NCBI RefSeq assembly: GCF_037482405.1
Contig: NZ_JBBHZZ010000008.1
Location: forward strand, 78,908 to 142,907
Length of the DNA stretch: 64,000 nucleotides
Reading direction: 5' to 3'
Source: Pseudokineococcus marinus
Lineage (GTDB): Bacteria > Actinomycetota > Actinomycetes > Actinomycetales > Quadrisphaeraceae
The notes under the pieces were generated by a model that worked only from the letters and a program-made list of their open reading frames with translations, was not told the origin of the DNA and searched no databases. Every line of letters begins with the position of its first letter. The stretch's first letter is position 1. Both the position numbers and the translations under genes were made by a program. This document shows positions 7,954-15,942 of this stretch, in pieces.

Positions 7954-8990
7954 AGGCCCGTCCCCCGGCCCTCGTCCACGGGGCCCGTCCCGGCGTCGGC
8001 CGTGCTCGAGGACTCGTCGAGGGCGCCGGCGCGCTTGAGGACGAGGGAGGCGAGCACGGGCGCGAGGATGGCCGTCACGAGCACGGAGGCCGCGACCTGC
8101 GCCGTCGCCGTCCCCACGTACTGCTCGAAGCGCGGGTCCGCCGCCGCGACGATCGCAGGCGTGGCGATCGCGTTGCCCGCCGTCGTGCCCGCGGCGAAGC
8201 CGACGCCGGACTTCGCGCCGCGGCGCAGGAGGAAGCGCCAGCCGACGTAGACCAGCGCGCCCGTCACCGGGGCGACGACGAGGCCGAGGGCGAGGCCGGA
8301 CAGGCCGCCGGTGACGACCGACCCGAGGTCGATGCCCGTCCCGAGCGCGAAGGCGAAGAAGGGGATGACGATGTTCGGGACGGGCTTGAGGACGTCACGC
8401 CACTGGGCGTCGAGGTTGCCGACGAGCACGCCGAGCAGGAAGGGCACGATCGCGCCGACGAGGGCGAGCAGCGGGATGTCGCCGAGGCCCGAGGCGCCGA
8501 GGAAGAGCAGCGTGAGGAAGGGCCCGTCGTTGACGGCGGAGGCGATGTACGCGCCGCGGTCGCGGGCGTCGCCGTAGCGGCCCGTGAAGGCGAGCCAGAG
8601 CCCGCCGTTGCTGTTGTCGAAGGAGGCCAGCAGCGCCAGGATCGAGATCCCGAGGATGCCGTCGAGCCCCACCACCGAGCCGAGCGCGACGACGACGGAC
8701 GCCGGGATGAGGCTCTTCATGAGCAGCGCGACCCCGGCGTGCGCGAGCACCGGCCCGCTCGTCGCGCCCGTCACCTGCGTGCCGGTCATGAAGATCAGCA
8801 GGCCGATGAGGGGCAGCGCGCTGTCCTGGAACAGCGCCGTCGTGAAGCTGCCGATGCCGAGGGCGCCCGGGGCGAAGGTGCCCACGACCGACCCGAGCAC
8901 GAGCGGCACGAGCATGAGCCCGCCGGGGATGCGGTTCATCGTCGCGAACATCGGCACCCGCGACCGGGGGGCGCTCTGCGTCTGGGACAC
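7950..8990 (-). CDS. KdgT-family acid-sugar permease
   Basis: A 346-residue, very hydrophobic protein with about ten membrane segments, matching the 2-keto-3-deoxygluconate permease family (N-terminal NRIPGGLMLVPL, then ALLASFDNSNGGLW and the C-terminal GFAAGTTAGNAIATPA). It should import an aldonate-like acid sugar by proton symport. The GTG at 8990 is chosen because GGAGGTGG lies just upstream; a longer reading would run through the palindromic operator. Its stop overlaps the next gene as GTGA (7950-7953), so permease and kinase-dehydrogenase are coupled. Given its partners, a four-carbon substrate such as D-threonate or erythronate is more likely than ketodeoxygluconate; this is inference. 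Confidence 0.85.
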   Translation of the reverse strand: MSQTQSAPRSRVPMFATMNRIPGGLMLVPLVLGSVVGTFAPGALGIGSFTTALFQDSALPLIGLLIFMTGTQVTGATSGPVLAHAGVALLMKSLIPASVVVALGSVVGLDGILGISILALLASFDNSNGGLWLAFTGRYGDARDRGAYIASAVNDGPFLTLLFLGASGLGDIPLLALVGAIVPFLLGVLVGNLDAQWRDVLKPVPNIVIPFFAFALGTGIDLGSVVTGGLSGLALGLVVAPVTGALVYVGWRFLLRRGAKSGVGFAAGTTAGNAIATPAIVAAADPRFEQYVGTATAQVAASVLVTAILAPVLASLVLKRAGALDESSSTADAGTGPVDEGRGTGL

Positions 8991-9032
8991 CTGGTCCACC
9001 TCCACGACGCACACCTGCGGGCGCCGGATCGT

Positions 9033-9063
9033 CACCTGTACGGACGACCTGTCCGTACAGGTG
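9033..9063. promoter_or_regulatory. Perfect 13-bp inverted repeat, operator of the acid-sugar operon
   Basis: CACCTGTACGGAC and its exact complement GTCCGTACAGGTG flank a 5-bp spacer, 43 bp upstream of the permease start. Each arm contains GT-N4-AC (GTACGGAC / GTCCGTAC), the spacing expected of HutC-type GntR half sites. The GntR protein at 4283-5293 is the obvious candidate ligand-responsive repressor. Confidence 0.7.
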
Positions 9064-9145
9064 GGTACTGTGGACCTGGCGGCCGGTGCGGAGCAACCCC
9101 CGTGGCACCGCACCGGTCGCCCTCCACGTCGGGCTGCCGCCGTCC

Positions 9146-9187
9146 GGGCCCAGCCTTCAGGGCCCAGCCTTCAGGGCCCAGCCGTCA
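9146..9187. repeat. Three 14-bp tandem repeats covering the photolyase stop
   Basis: GGGCCCAGCCTTCA occurs twice exactly and a third time with one change (GGGCCCAGCCGTCA). The third copy contains the stop codon of the photolyase-like gene on the minus strand; the other copies therefore supply repeated downstream TGA triplets. Confidence 0.9.
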
Positions 9188-10720
9188 GGGCGCCTCGCTG
9201 CCCCGCTCGCGCTCCTGGACGACGAGGTCCTCGAGGTCCTTGAGCCGGTGGCGGCCGTCGAGCGCGCGCTTCATGCGGAAGTTGCCCTCGAGGCGCTTGG
9301 CGTTCCGGTCCAGGAACCACCAGTAGCCGGCGGTGAACGGGCAGGCGTCCTCCCCCACGCGCACCGTCGGCTTGTAGCGGCAGCCGCGGCAGTGGTCGCT
9401 CATCCGGTTGATGTACGCGCCGCCCGAGGCGTAGGGCTTCGTCGCCATGAGCCCGCCGTCGGCGTGCTGGCTCATGCCGACGACGTTGGCCGCCATCACC
9501 CAGTCGTAGCCGTCGACGAAGCTCCGCTGGAACCAGCGCGTGAGCTCGCCCGGGTCCCACCCGCGCTGCAGGGCGTAGTTGCCGAGCACCATGAGGCGCG
9601 GGATGTGGTGGACCCACCCGCGGTCGCGCACCCCGCGCAGCGCGTGCGAGAGGCAGCGCGCCTCGACGGCGTCGGCGTCGAGGTCCCAGAACCACTGCGG
9701 CAGCGGCTCGTGCGCCTCCAGGGCGTTGCGCCGCGTGTAGTCCGAGCCCGCGTACCAGTAGACGTGCCAGATGTAGTCGCGCCAGCCGATGAGCTGGCGC
9801 ACGTACCCCTCGACGGACGCCAGCGGGGCGTCGCCGTCGCGGTAGGCGCGCTCTGCGCGGTCGACGCACTCGAGCGGGTCGAGCAGCCCCAGGTTCATCG
9901 GCGCGGAGAGCATGGAGTGGGCCATCCACTCGTCGCCCTCGAGGATGGCGTCCTCGTGCGGGCCGAAGGCGGGGAGCCGGTGGTCGACGAAGTCGTCGAG
10001 CGCGGCGAGCGCCTCCGTCCGGCTCGCCGCGAAGGCGCGCGGCCCGTCGCGCCCGACGAAGGAGACGTCGCCGTCGGCCTCCCAGCGGTCGAGGTCGGCG
10101 CGCACCTCCTCGTCGATCTCGTCCTCCTCGGGCATCCACGGGTGCGGCAGGCCGAGGTCGTCGGCGCCCTTGGGCGGGGGCTCGCGGTTCTCGTGGTCGA
10201 GGTTCCACTGCCCGCCGACCGGCTCGGCGCCGTCCATGAGGACGTCGTGGGCGCGGCGGGCGCGGCGGTAGAAGTCCTCCATGAGCAGCTGCCGCGTGCC
10301 GTCGGCCCAGCGCCGGAAGTCCTCCCGCGGCGTCGCGTAGCCCCGCGCCGGGAGCACCTCGACGGCCGGCAGGTCGCCCGATCCGTCGAGCGAGCGCACG
10401 AGGTCCTCGGCCTGGCGCGACGTCGGTGAGCAGACCGACAGCGGCAGCGCCTTCTTCGGCAGCCTCGCGAGGCCCTCGCCGTAGGTGTCGGTGCGCAGGT
10501 AGGTGCAGCGGTCACCGAGCTCGGCGGCGCGGTGACGCATCGCCGAGAGGATGAGGTGCGCCTTCTGCCGGTGGAAGCGGCGGCGCGTGAAGACCTTCCG
10601 CGACTCGATGAGCACGACGGGCTGCTCGCCGTCGTCGCCCGGGCTCTCCGTGTCGCCGAGGAAGTGCGGGCCCAGCTGGTCGCCGAACAGCCAGCGGGTG
10701 GGGCCGGGAGTGGTCGCCAT
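9185..10720 (-). CDS. Cryptochrome/photolyase-related protein, Fe-S bacterial type
   Basis: A 511-residue member of the FeS-BCP (PhrB-like) cryptochrome/photolyase group. The start WLFGDQLGPHF is typical of the N-terminal antenna domain; the C-terminal FAD domain contains GYDWVMAANVVGMSQHADGG and the cysteine cluster formed by EARCLSH, SDHCRGCRYK and EDACPFT, the four ligands expected for the 4Fe-4S cluster. PhrB-type enzymes repair (6-4) photoproducts in light and use a ribolumazine antenna. The ATG at 10720 is chosen by fit to family N-termini; a longer reading adds residues unlike the family. No operon partners are evident; the gene is divergent from the small membrane protein at 10787. 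Confidence 0.9.
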   Translation of the reverse strand: MATTPGPTRWLFGDQLGPHFLGDTESPGDDGEQPVVLIESRKVFTRRRFHRQKAHLILSAMRHRAAELGDRCTYLRTDTYGEGLARLPKKALPLSVCSPTSRQAEDLVRSLDGSGDLPAVEVLPARGYATPREDFRRWADGTRQLLMEDFYRRARRAHDVLMDGAEPVGGQWNLDHENREPPPKGADDLGLPHPWMPEEDEIDEEVRADLDRWEADGDVSFVGRDGPRAFAASRTEALAALDDFVDHRLPAFGPHEDAILEGDEWMAHSMLSAPMNLGLLDPLECVDRAERAYRDGDAPLASVEGYVRQLIGWRDYIWHVYWYAGSDYTRRNALEAHEPLPQWFWDLDADAVEARCLSHALRGVRDRGWVHHIPRLMVLGNYALQRGWDPGELTRWFQRSFVDGYDWVMAANVVGMSQHADGGLMATKPYASGGAYINRMSDHCRGCRYKPTVRVGEDACPFTAGYWWFLDRNAKRLEGNFRMKRALDGRHRLKDLEDLVVQERERGSEAP

Positions 10721-10786
10721 GCGGCGATGCTGTGGCAGGTGGCCGTGGGACGCCCGTCGACCCGCGCGCGAGGGCACGATGCCGGG

Positions 10787-11328
10787 GTGACGACGGCCTC
10801 CGCGAAGACGCGACGACGGTCCGGGCGCTTCCGCGTCGGCCTCGCCCTCGCGCTCGGCGTCGTCCTCCTGTGGTGCCTGCTGCTCCTCCTCGTGCTCGAC
10901 CCGATGACCACGGTCTCGACGGACCTCGCCGCGCTCTACGGCGACCCGCTCCGCGGCGGTGCGGCGGTCGCCGTCGTCACGGCGGTGCTCGGCGGGGTCG
11001 CCGCGGGGACGTGGTCCTCGCCGTCGGCACGGACGCCGCGGTGGGCCGGGTGCCGTCGGCCGCGCGAGCGCGCCTCGTGCTCGCGGCGTCCGCGCTGGGC
11101 GCGCTCGGCGCCGTCGCGACGACCACGGGGGTGCTCGGCTTCCCGGTGGGCCTCGGGTTCTACAGCCGCGGCGAGGAGCTGGGCGTCGCGCCGCCGGGCG
11201 GGTCGTTGAGCACGGCGCTGGCGGTCACGTCGGGCGTCGGGGTGGCGGCGGTCGCCACCGGCGCCCTGCTGGCCCTCGTCGCCGTCGCCCTCCGCTGCCG
11301 CGGAGGTGGCTGCACGAGGACGGCGTAG
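10787..11328 (+). pseudogene. Small four-helix membrane protein with a frameshift
   Basis: From the GTG at 10787 the frame encodes a basic N-terminus and two hydrophobic helices (VGLALALGVVLLWCLLLLLV and AVAVVTAVLGGVAAG). Coding quality then moves to the next frame, which continues with DVVLAVGTDAAVGRVP, two more hydrophobic helices (about LVLAASALGALGAV and VTSGVGVAAVATGALLALV) and a stop at 11326-11328. The change fits loss of one base at or near the GGGG run at 11004-11007. It may be a sequencing error in a homopolymer or a real mutation. Restored, it would be about 180 residues of unknown function. The last codons form the left arm of the hairpin at 11303-11352. Confidence 0.6.
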
Positions 11329-11352
11329 AGACCGTCGTGGTGCAGCCACCTC
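11303..11352. terminator. Bidirectional hairpin between convergent genes
   Basis: GAGGTGGCTGCAC (11303-11315) pairs perfectly with GTGCAGCCACCTC (11340-11352); an inner GACGG/CCGTC stem extends it. The left arm overlaps the end of the preceding reading frame. There is no U-tract. It lies between two genes that converge. Confidence 0.7.
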
Positions 11353-11355
11353 GGC

Positions 11356-12528
11356 TCAGGCGGGGCCGACGAGCAGCCCCACGTCGTCGGCCCCGCGCGC
11401 GAGCGCCACGCGCCGGGCCTCGTCCTCCAGGGCGGCGCGCACGCCCCCGGGCTGGTCGAGGAAGAGCGAGGCCGTGACGTCGTCCCGCCGTCCGGCCGCG
11501 CGCCGCGGCCCGGCCTTCGCGCGCCACGTGCCGACGACCTCGGTGCCGGCGAGCACGGCGCCCGGGTTCCCCAGCATCCGCCACACCTCCCGACGGCGGG
11601 CGGGCTCCGGCACCGTGACGGCGCGGTCGCGCGACTGCAGCCACGGGTCGCCGGGCGGGAGGAGACGGACGGTCCCGGCGGCGCGCGCCTCGACGTCCGG
11701 GTCCTCGAGGAGGGCCACGAGCGACGGCGTGGCGAGCGTCGCCCGGCCGTCGACCTCCACCGGCAGGAGGTCGTCCGGCAGCACGGCGCGCAGGACGCGG
11801 GCGGAGGTGCCGACGAGCGCCGCGAGGTCGCCCGGCGCGACGGGGCCGTGGAGGTCGACGAGCCGGCGCAGCAGGCCGGACAGGGCCCGGGGGGCGGGGA
11901 CGCCGAGGTCCTCGGGCCAGTCCGGGGTCGACCGCAGCAGGAGGGCCCGGGCCGACGTGTCGAGCACCAGTCCGGCCTGGAGGCCGGCGGGCTGGAAGGT
12001 CAGGGCGGAGAGGTGCTGGGCGTCGCACGAGGCGCACCAGTGGGTGAGCGACGCGGGCACGCGGTCGCTCGCGCCTCGGCTGAGGTCCCCCTTCGCCACC
12101 ACGCCCCCGTGCTCGGCGACGACGGCGCGCACGGCCGCGGTGACGAGCCGCCACGCCTCGAGCCCGAGGTCCCGCCCACCGGCCGCCTGGGGGGAGGTGA
12201 GGCGCGCGCGGACGTCCTCGTCGGACACGGGGTGCACCGCCCGGGCGAGGGCGGGCAGGTCCTCGCGCCGGTGCGCGTGCGGCGCACCGCGCAGCGCCCA
12301 CGCCGCCGGGAACGGACCGTCGGGGCGGCCGACGTCGGCCACGTCACCCTCCGCGCGCGCGGCGGCGGCCACGCGCGCCGAGCCGTAGGGGGTCTCGGCC
12401 AGCCCGACGTCGAGGACGGCGAGGTCGCGGACGGCCGGCACCCGGGCGTCGAGCTGCTGCGCGACGAGCCGGGCGGCCAGCGCGCGGGCACGGCTCGTGC
12501 GCACGACAGGGGCCGCCGGGCGCGCCAT
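11356..12528 (-). CDS. Winged-helix DNA-binding protein, HTH_42/AlkZ-like family
   Basis: A 390-residue cytoplasmic protein resembling the HTH_42 (AlkZ/YcaQ-related) family: N-terminal RTSRARALAARLVAQQL, repeated wHTH-like segments in the middle, and a C-terminal block with GDPWLQSRDR and PGAVLAGTEVVGTWR that is characteristic of the group. Some members are DNA glycosylases that unhook crosslinks or remove bulky adducts. The paired-glutamine catalytic motif of those glycosylases was not found by eye, so enzymatic activity is doubtful. The ATG at 12528 is preceded by TACGCT and seven bases, so the transcript is probably leaderless. Confidence 0.7.
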   Translation of the reverse strand: MARPAAPVVRTSRARALAARLVAQQLDARVPAVRDLAVLDVGLAETPYGSARVAAAARAEGDVADVGRPDGPFPAAWALRGAPHAHRREDLPALARAVHPVSDEDVRARLTSPQAAGGRDLGLEAWRLVTAAVRAVVAEHGGVVAKGDLSRGASDRVPASLTHWCASCDAQHLSALTFQPAGLQAGLVLDTSARALLLRSTPDWPEDLGVPAPRALSGLLRRLVDLHGPVAPGDLAALVGTSARVLRAVLPDDLLPVEVDGRATLATPSLVALLEDPDVEARAAGTVRLLPPGDPWLQSRDRAVTVPEPARRREVWRMLGNPGAVLAGTEVVGTWRAKAGPRRAAGRRDDVTASLFLDQPGGVRAALEDEARRVALARGADDVGLLVGPA

Positions 12529-12535
12529 GCGGCGG

Positions 12536-12541
12536 AGCGTA
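12536..12541 (-). promoter_or_regulatory. -10 box of leaderless winged-helix gene
   Basis: The minus strand reads TACGCT, then seven bases, then the ATG at 12528. It pairs with the leaderless promoter of the divergent gene at 12609. Confidence 0.5.
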
Positions 12542-12595
12542 GGACCGTCGCGGCGTCCGATGGCGCGTCGCGACGGCGCGGCACCGCCCGCGCCT

Positions 12596-12601
12596 TAGCG
12601 T
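12596..12601 (+). promoter_or_regulatory. -10 box of leaderless LLM gene
   Basis: TAGCGT followed by seven bases and the ATG at 12609. No Shine-Dalgarno sequence is visible between the box and the start. Confidence 0.5.
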
Positions 12602-12608
12602 CCGGTCC

Positions 12609-13592
12609 ATGCGCTTCGGACTCTTCGTGCCCCAGGGCTGGCGGCTGGACCTCGTGGGCGTCGAGCCCTCCGACCAGTGGGCGGTGATGAAGGGGCTCGC
12701 GCAGCGCGCCGACGCCGGGCCGTGGGAGTCGGTGTGGGTCTACGACCACGTGCACACGGTCCCAGTGCCCACCGAGGAGGCCACCCACGAGGCGTGGACG
12801 CTCATGGCGGCCTTCGCCGCCGTCACCGACCGCGTGCGCCTCGGGCAGATGTGCACCTGCATGGGCTACCGGAACCCCGCCTACCTCGCGAAGGTCGCGG
12901 CGACGGTCGACGTCGTCTCCGGCGGCCGGGTCGAGATGGGCATCGGCGCCGGCTGGTACGAGCACGAGTGGCGCGCCTACGGCTACGGGTTCCCGCGGGC
13001 CGGCGAGCGCCTCGCGATGCTCGAGGAGGGCGTCGAGGTCATGCGGCAGCTGTGGACCGACGGCGTCGCGACGCTCGACGGCGAGCACTACCAGGTGGAC
13101 GGCGCGATCTGCCGCCCGCTGCCGCTGCAGGAGGGCGGCATCCCCTTCTGGATCGCCGGGGGCGGGGAGAAGAAGACCCTGAGGACGGCCGCGAAGTACG
13201 CCGGGTACACCAACTTCGACGGCTCGCCGGAGGGCTTCGCGCACAAGTCGTCGGTGCTCGAGGGCCACTGCCGCGACCTCGGCCGCGACTACGCCGAGAT
13301 CACCCGCTCGGCCAACTACAACGTCGTCATCGGCCGCGACGAGGCCGAGGTGGCCGACCGCCTCGAGCAGGTCCGCGCCCGGGTCGCCTCCGTCGCGCCC
13401 GAGAAGGCCGACGAGGTGGTCGAGGGGCTGCGCTCCGGGCCCGCCGTCGGGACCCCCGAGCAGGTCGTCGAGAAGCTGCGCGAGGTCGGCGACCTCGGCA
13501 TGACGTACGCCATCACCTACTTCGCCGAGGCCGCCTACGACACGTCGGGCATCGAGCTCTTCGAGCGCGAGGTCGTGCCCGCCCTCGCCTGA
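12609..13592 (+). CDS. LLM class F420-dependent oxidoreductase
   Basis: A 327-residue luciferase-like monooxygenase fold protein. The N-terminus MRFGLFVPQGW, the segment VWVYDHVHT and the region GGRVEMGIGAGWYEHEW match the F420-dependent LLM oxidoreductases of actinobacteria. These enzymes use reduced deazaflavin F420 for hydride transfer to varied substrates; the substrate here is unknown. The ATG is placed by the family N-terminus and by a TAGCGT box seven bases upstream. It stands alone, converging on the NAD operon across a repeat-rich gap. Confidence 0.88.
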   Translation: MRFGLFVPQGWRLDLVGVEPSDQWAVMKGLAQRADAGPWESVWVYDHVHTVPVPTEEATHEAWTLMAAFAAVTDRVRLGQMCTCMGYRNPAYLAKVAATVDVVSGGRVEMGIGAGWYEHEWRAYGYGFPRAGERLAMLEEGVEVMRQLWTDGVATLDGEHYQVDGAICRPLPLQEGGIPFWIAGGGEKKTLRTAAKYAGYTNFDGSPEGFAHKSSVLEGHCRDLGRDYAEITRSANYNVVIGRDEAEVADRLEQVRARVASVAPEKADEVVEGLRSGPAVGTPEQVVEKLREVGDLGMTYAITYFAEAAYDTSGIELFEREVVPALA

Positions 13593-13620
13593 GCCCGCGC
13601 CCCACCTGGCACGTCCCCCA

Positions 13621-13731
13621 CCCCGCACTTCGTCGTCACTTCGCCCTCCTGACGCTTTCCATGCGGCGATGTGTCGACGAAGTGCGGGCATGAGGGCGCC
13701 CTCAGGGGCGTCGTGTCGACGAAGTGCGGGG
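13621..13731. repeat. Direct and inverted repeat cluster, probable terminator
   Basis: The 18-base unit GTGTCGACGAAGTGCGGG occurs at 13671-13688 and 13713-13730. An inverted copy, CCCCGCACTTCGTCG, lies at 13621-13635 and could pair with either. The cluster fills the 179-bp gap between convergent genes, so it may offer two alternative terminator hairpins, or be a dispersed REP-like element. Confidence 0.7.
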
Positions 13732-13771
13732 TAGAGGTGCCCTGAGCGGCGGCGTGACGACGGGCGGGCGC

Positions 13772-14959
13772 TCAGGCGGGGAGGAGGGCGGCGCCGCCGG
13801 CAGCGGCGACGGCCTCGGGGAGCAGGCGGACGACGTCCTCGACCTCCTCGGGCGTCGTCGTCGGCCCGAGGGTGAGGCGCACGGCGGTGCGGGCGGCGTC
13901 CTCGCCGAGGCCCATGGCGAGCAGGACGTGCGAGGCGTCGTCGCTGTCGGCCGCGCAGGCCGAGCCCGACGAGCAGACGACGCCGCGCTCCTCCAGCTCG
14001 AGCAGCACCGCCTCGCCGCCCAGGCCGGGAAAGACGAACGAGGCGTGGCCCGGCAGGCGCGCCGGTGAGCCGTCCGCGAGCCGCGCGTCGACCGCCGGAC
14101 CGGTGAGGACAGCTCCCGGGACGGCGTCGAGCACGCCGGCGACGAGCCGGTCGCGGAGCGCCGCCAGCCGCGGCGCACCGGCGGCCCGCCCCTCCTCGGC
14201 GAGGCGCAGCGCCGTCGCCGTGCCGACGGCGGCCGCGACGTCGACCGTGCCCGACCGCCGCCCGCGCTGCTGGCCGCCGCCGTGGACCATCGGCGCGAGG
14301 GGCACGGCGCCGCGGACGGCGAGCGCGCCGGCGCCGCCGGGCCCGCCGAGCTTGTGCGCCGAGACCGACAGCAGGTCGGCGCCCAGGTCGTCGAGCCGCA
14401 CGCCCAGCTGCCCCGGCGCCTGCACGGCGTCGACGTGCAGCGGGACGCCGACCGCCCGGCACAGGGCCGCGACCTCCCGCACCGGCTGCACGGCGCCGAC
14501 CTCGTTGTTGGCGAGCATCACCGAGCAGACCGTCGTCGCCGGCGTCAGCACGGCCGCGAGCGCCGCGAGGTCGACGACGCCGTCGCCGTCGACGCCCACC
14601 TCGTCGACGCGGAACGGCTCGCCCAGCGCGCCGGCGCCGAGGGCGCGCGCCGTCTCGAGGACGGCGGGGTGCTCGACGGCCGTCGTCACGACGTGACGCC
14701 CCCGGGGCGCGGCCGCCGCGACGCCGAGCAGCGCCAGGTCGTCGGCCTCCGTGCCGCCGCTCGTCAGCACGACCTCCCCCGGCCGGCAGCCGAGGACGCC
14801 GGCGATCTCGGTGAGCGCCGCGTCGAGCCCGGCCCGTGCCGCGCGCCCCGGCCCGTGGGCGCTCGAGGGGTTGGCGAAGACCTGCGTGAGGTAGGGCCAC
14901 TGCGCCTCGAGGACGGCGCGCGACGGCGGTGCGGTGGCCGCGTGGTCGAGGTAGATCAC
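13772..14959 (-). CDS. Cysteine desulfurase, NifS/IscS-like
   Basis: A 395-residue PLP enzyme of the class V aminotransferase family. It starts IYLDHAATAPPSRAV, has the cofactor lysine in SVSAHKLGGPGG and the persulfide-forming cysteine in CSSGSACAAD. It takes sulfur from L-cysteine for iron-sulfur clusters or thiolated tRNA. It is the last gene of the nadA-nadB-nadC operon, overlapping nadC by GTGA (14956-14959). The same linkage occurs in Bacillus, where NifS supports the 4Fe-4S cluster of quinolinate synthase, so cluster supply to NadA is the likely job. A tRNA-modifying role is a possible alternative. Confidence 0.9.
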   Translation of the reverse strand: MIYLDHAATAPPSRAVLEAQWPYLTQVFANPSSAHGPGRAARAGLDAALTEIAGVLGCRPGEVVLTSGGTEADDLALLGVAAAAPRGRHVVTTAVEHPAVLETARALGAGALGEPFRVDEVGVDGDGVVDLAALAAVLTPATTVCSVMLANNEVGAVQPVREVAALCRAVGVPLHVDAVQAPGQLGVRLDDLGADLLSVSAHKLGGPGGAGALAVRGAVPLAPMVHGGGQQRGRRSGTVDVAAAVGTATALRLAEEGRAAGAPRLAALRDRLVAGVLDAVPGAVLTGPAVDARLADGSPARLPGHASFVFPGLGGEAVLLELEERGVVCSSGSACAADSDDASHVLLAMGLGEDAARTAVRLTLGPTTTPEEVEDVVRLLPEAVAAAGGAALLPA

Positions 14960-15942
14960 GCCCGCTCCCCCGGCGGGCCCTCGTCGGTCCCGGTCCTGGT
15001 CGTGACGTCCACGTCCAGCCCCAGGTCCAGGCACGGCGCGGCCTGCGTCAGCGCCCCGACGGACACGAGGTCCACGCCGCTGCGGGCGATCGCCCCCACC
15101 GTCGACAGCCGCACGCCGCCGCTGGCCTCGACGAGCGCCCGCCCCGCGACCCGCTCGACCCCGCGGCGCAGGTCGTCGGGCGCCATGTTGTCGAGCAGGA
15201 CGACGTCGACCCCCGCGGCGAGGACGGCGTCGAGCTGGTCGAGGCGGTCGACCTCCACCTCGACCGACGTCGTGTGCGGCAGCCGCTCGCGCAGCCGCCG
15301 CAGGCCGTCGGTGACGACGTCGTCGTCCCAGCCGCCCGCGGTGAGGACCGCGAGGTGGTTGTCCTTGACCATCACCGCGTCCGACAGCGTCGTGCGGTGG
15401 TTGCGCCCGCCGCCGCAGCGGACGGCGGCGCGCTCCAGCGCCCGCAGGCCCGGCGTCGTCTTGCGCGTGTCGACGACGCGGCACCCCGTCCCCGCGACCT
15501 CGGCGACGAAGGCGGCGGTGAGCGTCGCGACGCCGGACAGCCGCTGCACGAGGTTGAGCGCGACCCGTTCGGCCCGCAGCACCGCGCGGGCGCTGCCCTC
15601 GACCTCGGCGAGCACGGCCCCCGCGGCGAAGCGCTCGCCGTCGGCGACGAGGAGGCGCACCGACGGTGGCGTGGTCCCCGGCGCGTCGGCCAGCGCGGCC
15701 GCCTGCCGCAGCGCGGCGGCGAGCACGCCGACGTCGGCGAGCACGCCGTCCTCGCGCGCGACGAGCCGCGCCGTCGCCCGGACGTCGGGACCGAGGAGGG
15801 CCTCCGTCGTCGCGTCGCCCCAGGGCGCGTCCTCGGCGAGCGCCGCCGCCACGACCGCCTCGACGGCCGCGACGGGCAGCGCGCCCGGGTCGCCGACCCG
15901 CTCGCGGGCGCCGGCCGTCGCCGCGGCAGCCACCGCGGTCAC
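14956..15942 (-). CDS. nadC: Nicotinate-nucleotide pyrophosphorylase (carboxylating)
   Basis: A 328-residue quinolinate phosphoribosyltransferase. It converts quinolinate and PRPP to nicotinate mononucleotide with release of CO2, the third step of de novo NAD synthesis. Family marks are LVQRLSGVATLTAAFV, the substrate-binding VVDTRKTTPGLR, GGGRNHRTTLSDAVMVKDNH and EASGGVRLSTV. It starts with GTG at 15942, overlapping the nadB stop by GTGA, and its own stop overlaps the cysteine desulfurase start in the same way, so the four genes are tightly coupled. Confidence 0.95.
   Translation of the reverse strand: MTAVAAAATAGARERVGDPGALPVAAVEAVVAAALAEDAPWGDATTEALLGPDVRATARLVAREDGVLADVGVLAAALRQAAALADAPGTTPPSVRLLVADGERFAAGAVLAEVEGSARAVLRAERVALNLVQRLSGVATLTAAFVAEVAGTGCRVVDTRKTTPGLRALERAAVRCGGGRNHRTTLSDAVMVKDNHLAVLTAGGWDDDVVTDGLRRLRERLPHTTSVEVEVDRLDQLDAVLAAGVDVVLLDNMAPDDLRRGVERVAGRALVEASGGVRLSTVGAIARSGVDLVSVGALTQAAPCLDLGLDVDVTTRTGTDEGPPGERA

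Noticed and set aside
5386..8250. 954-codon plus-strand frame opposite the kinase-dehydrogenase fusion
   Set aside because: Its composition is biased and matches no family, while the minus strand carries clear DUF1537 and PdxA motifs.
9146..9187. Repeat cluster considered as a CRISPR fragment
   Set aside because: The units are tandem with no spacers, only 14 bp long, and there are no cas genes.
13621..13731. Repeats considered as attachment sites of a mobile element
   Set aside because: No integrase, transposase or tRNA borders the region, and flanking genes are ordinary housekeeping genes.
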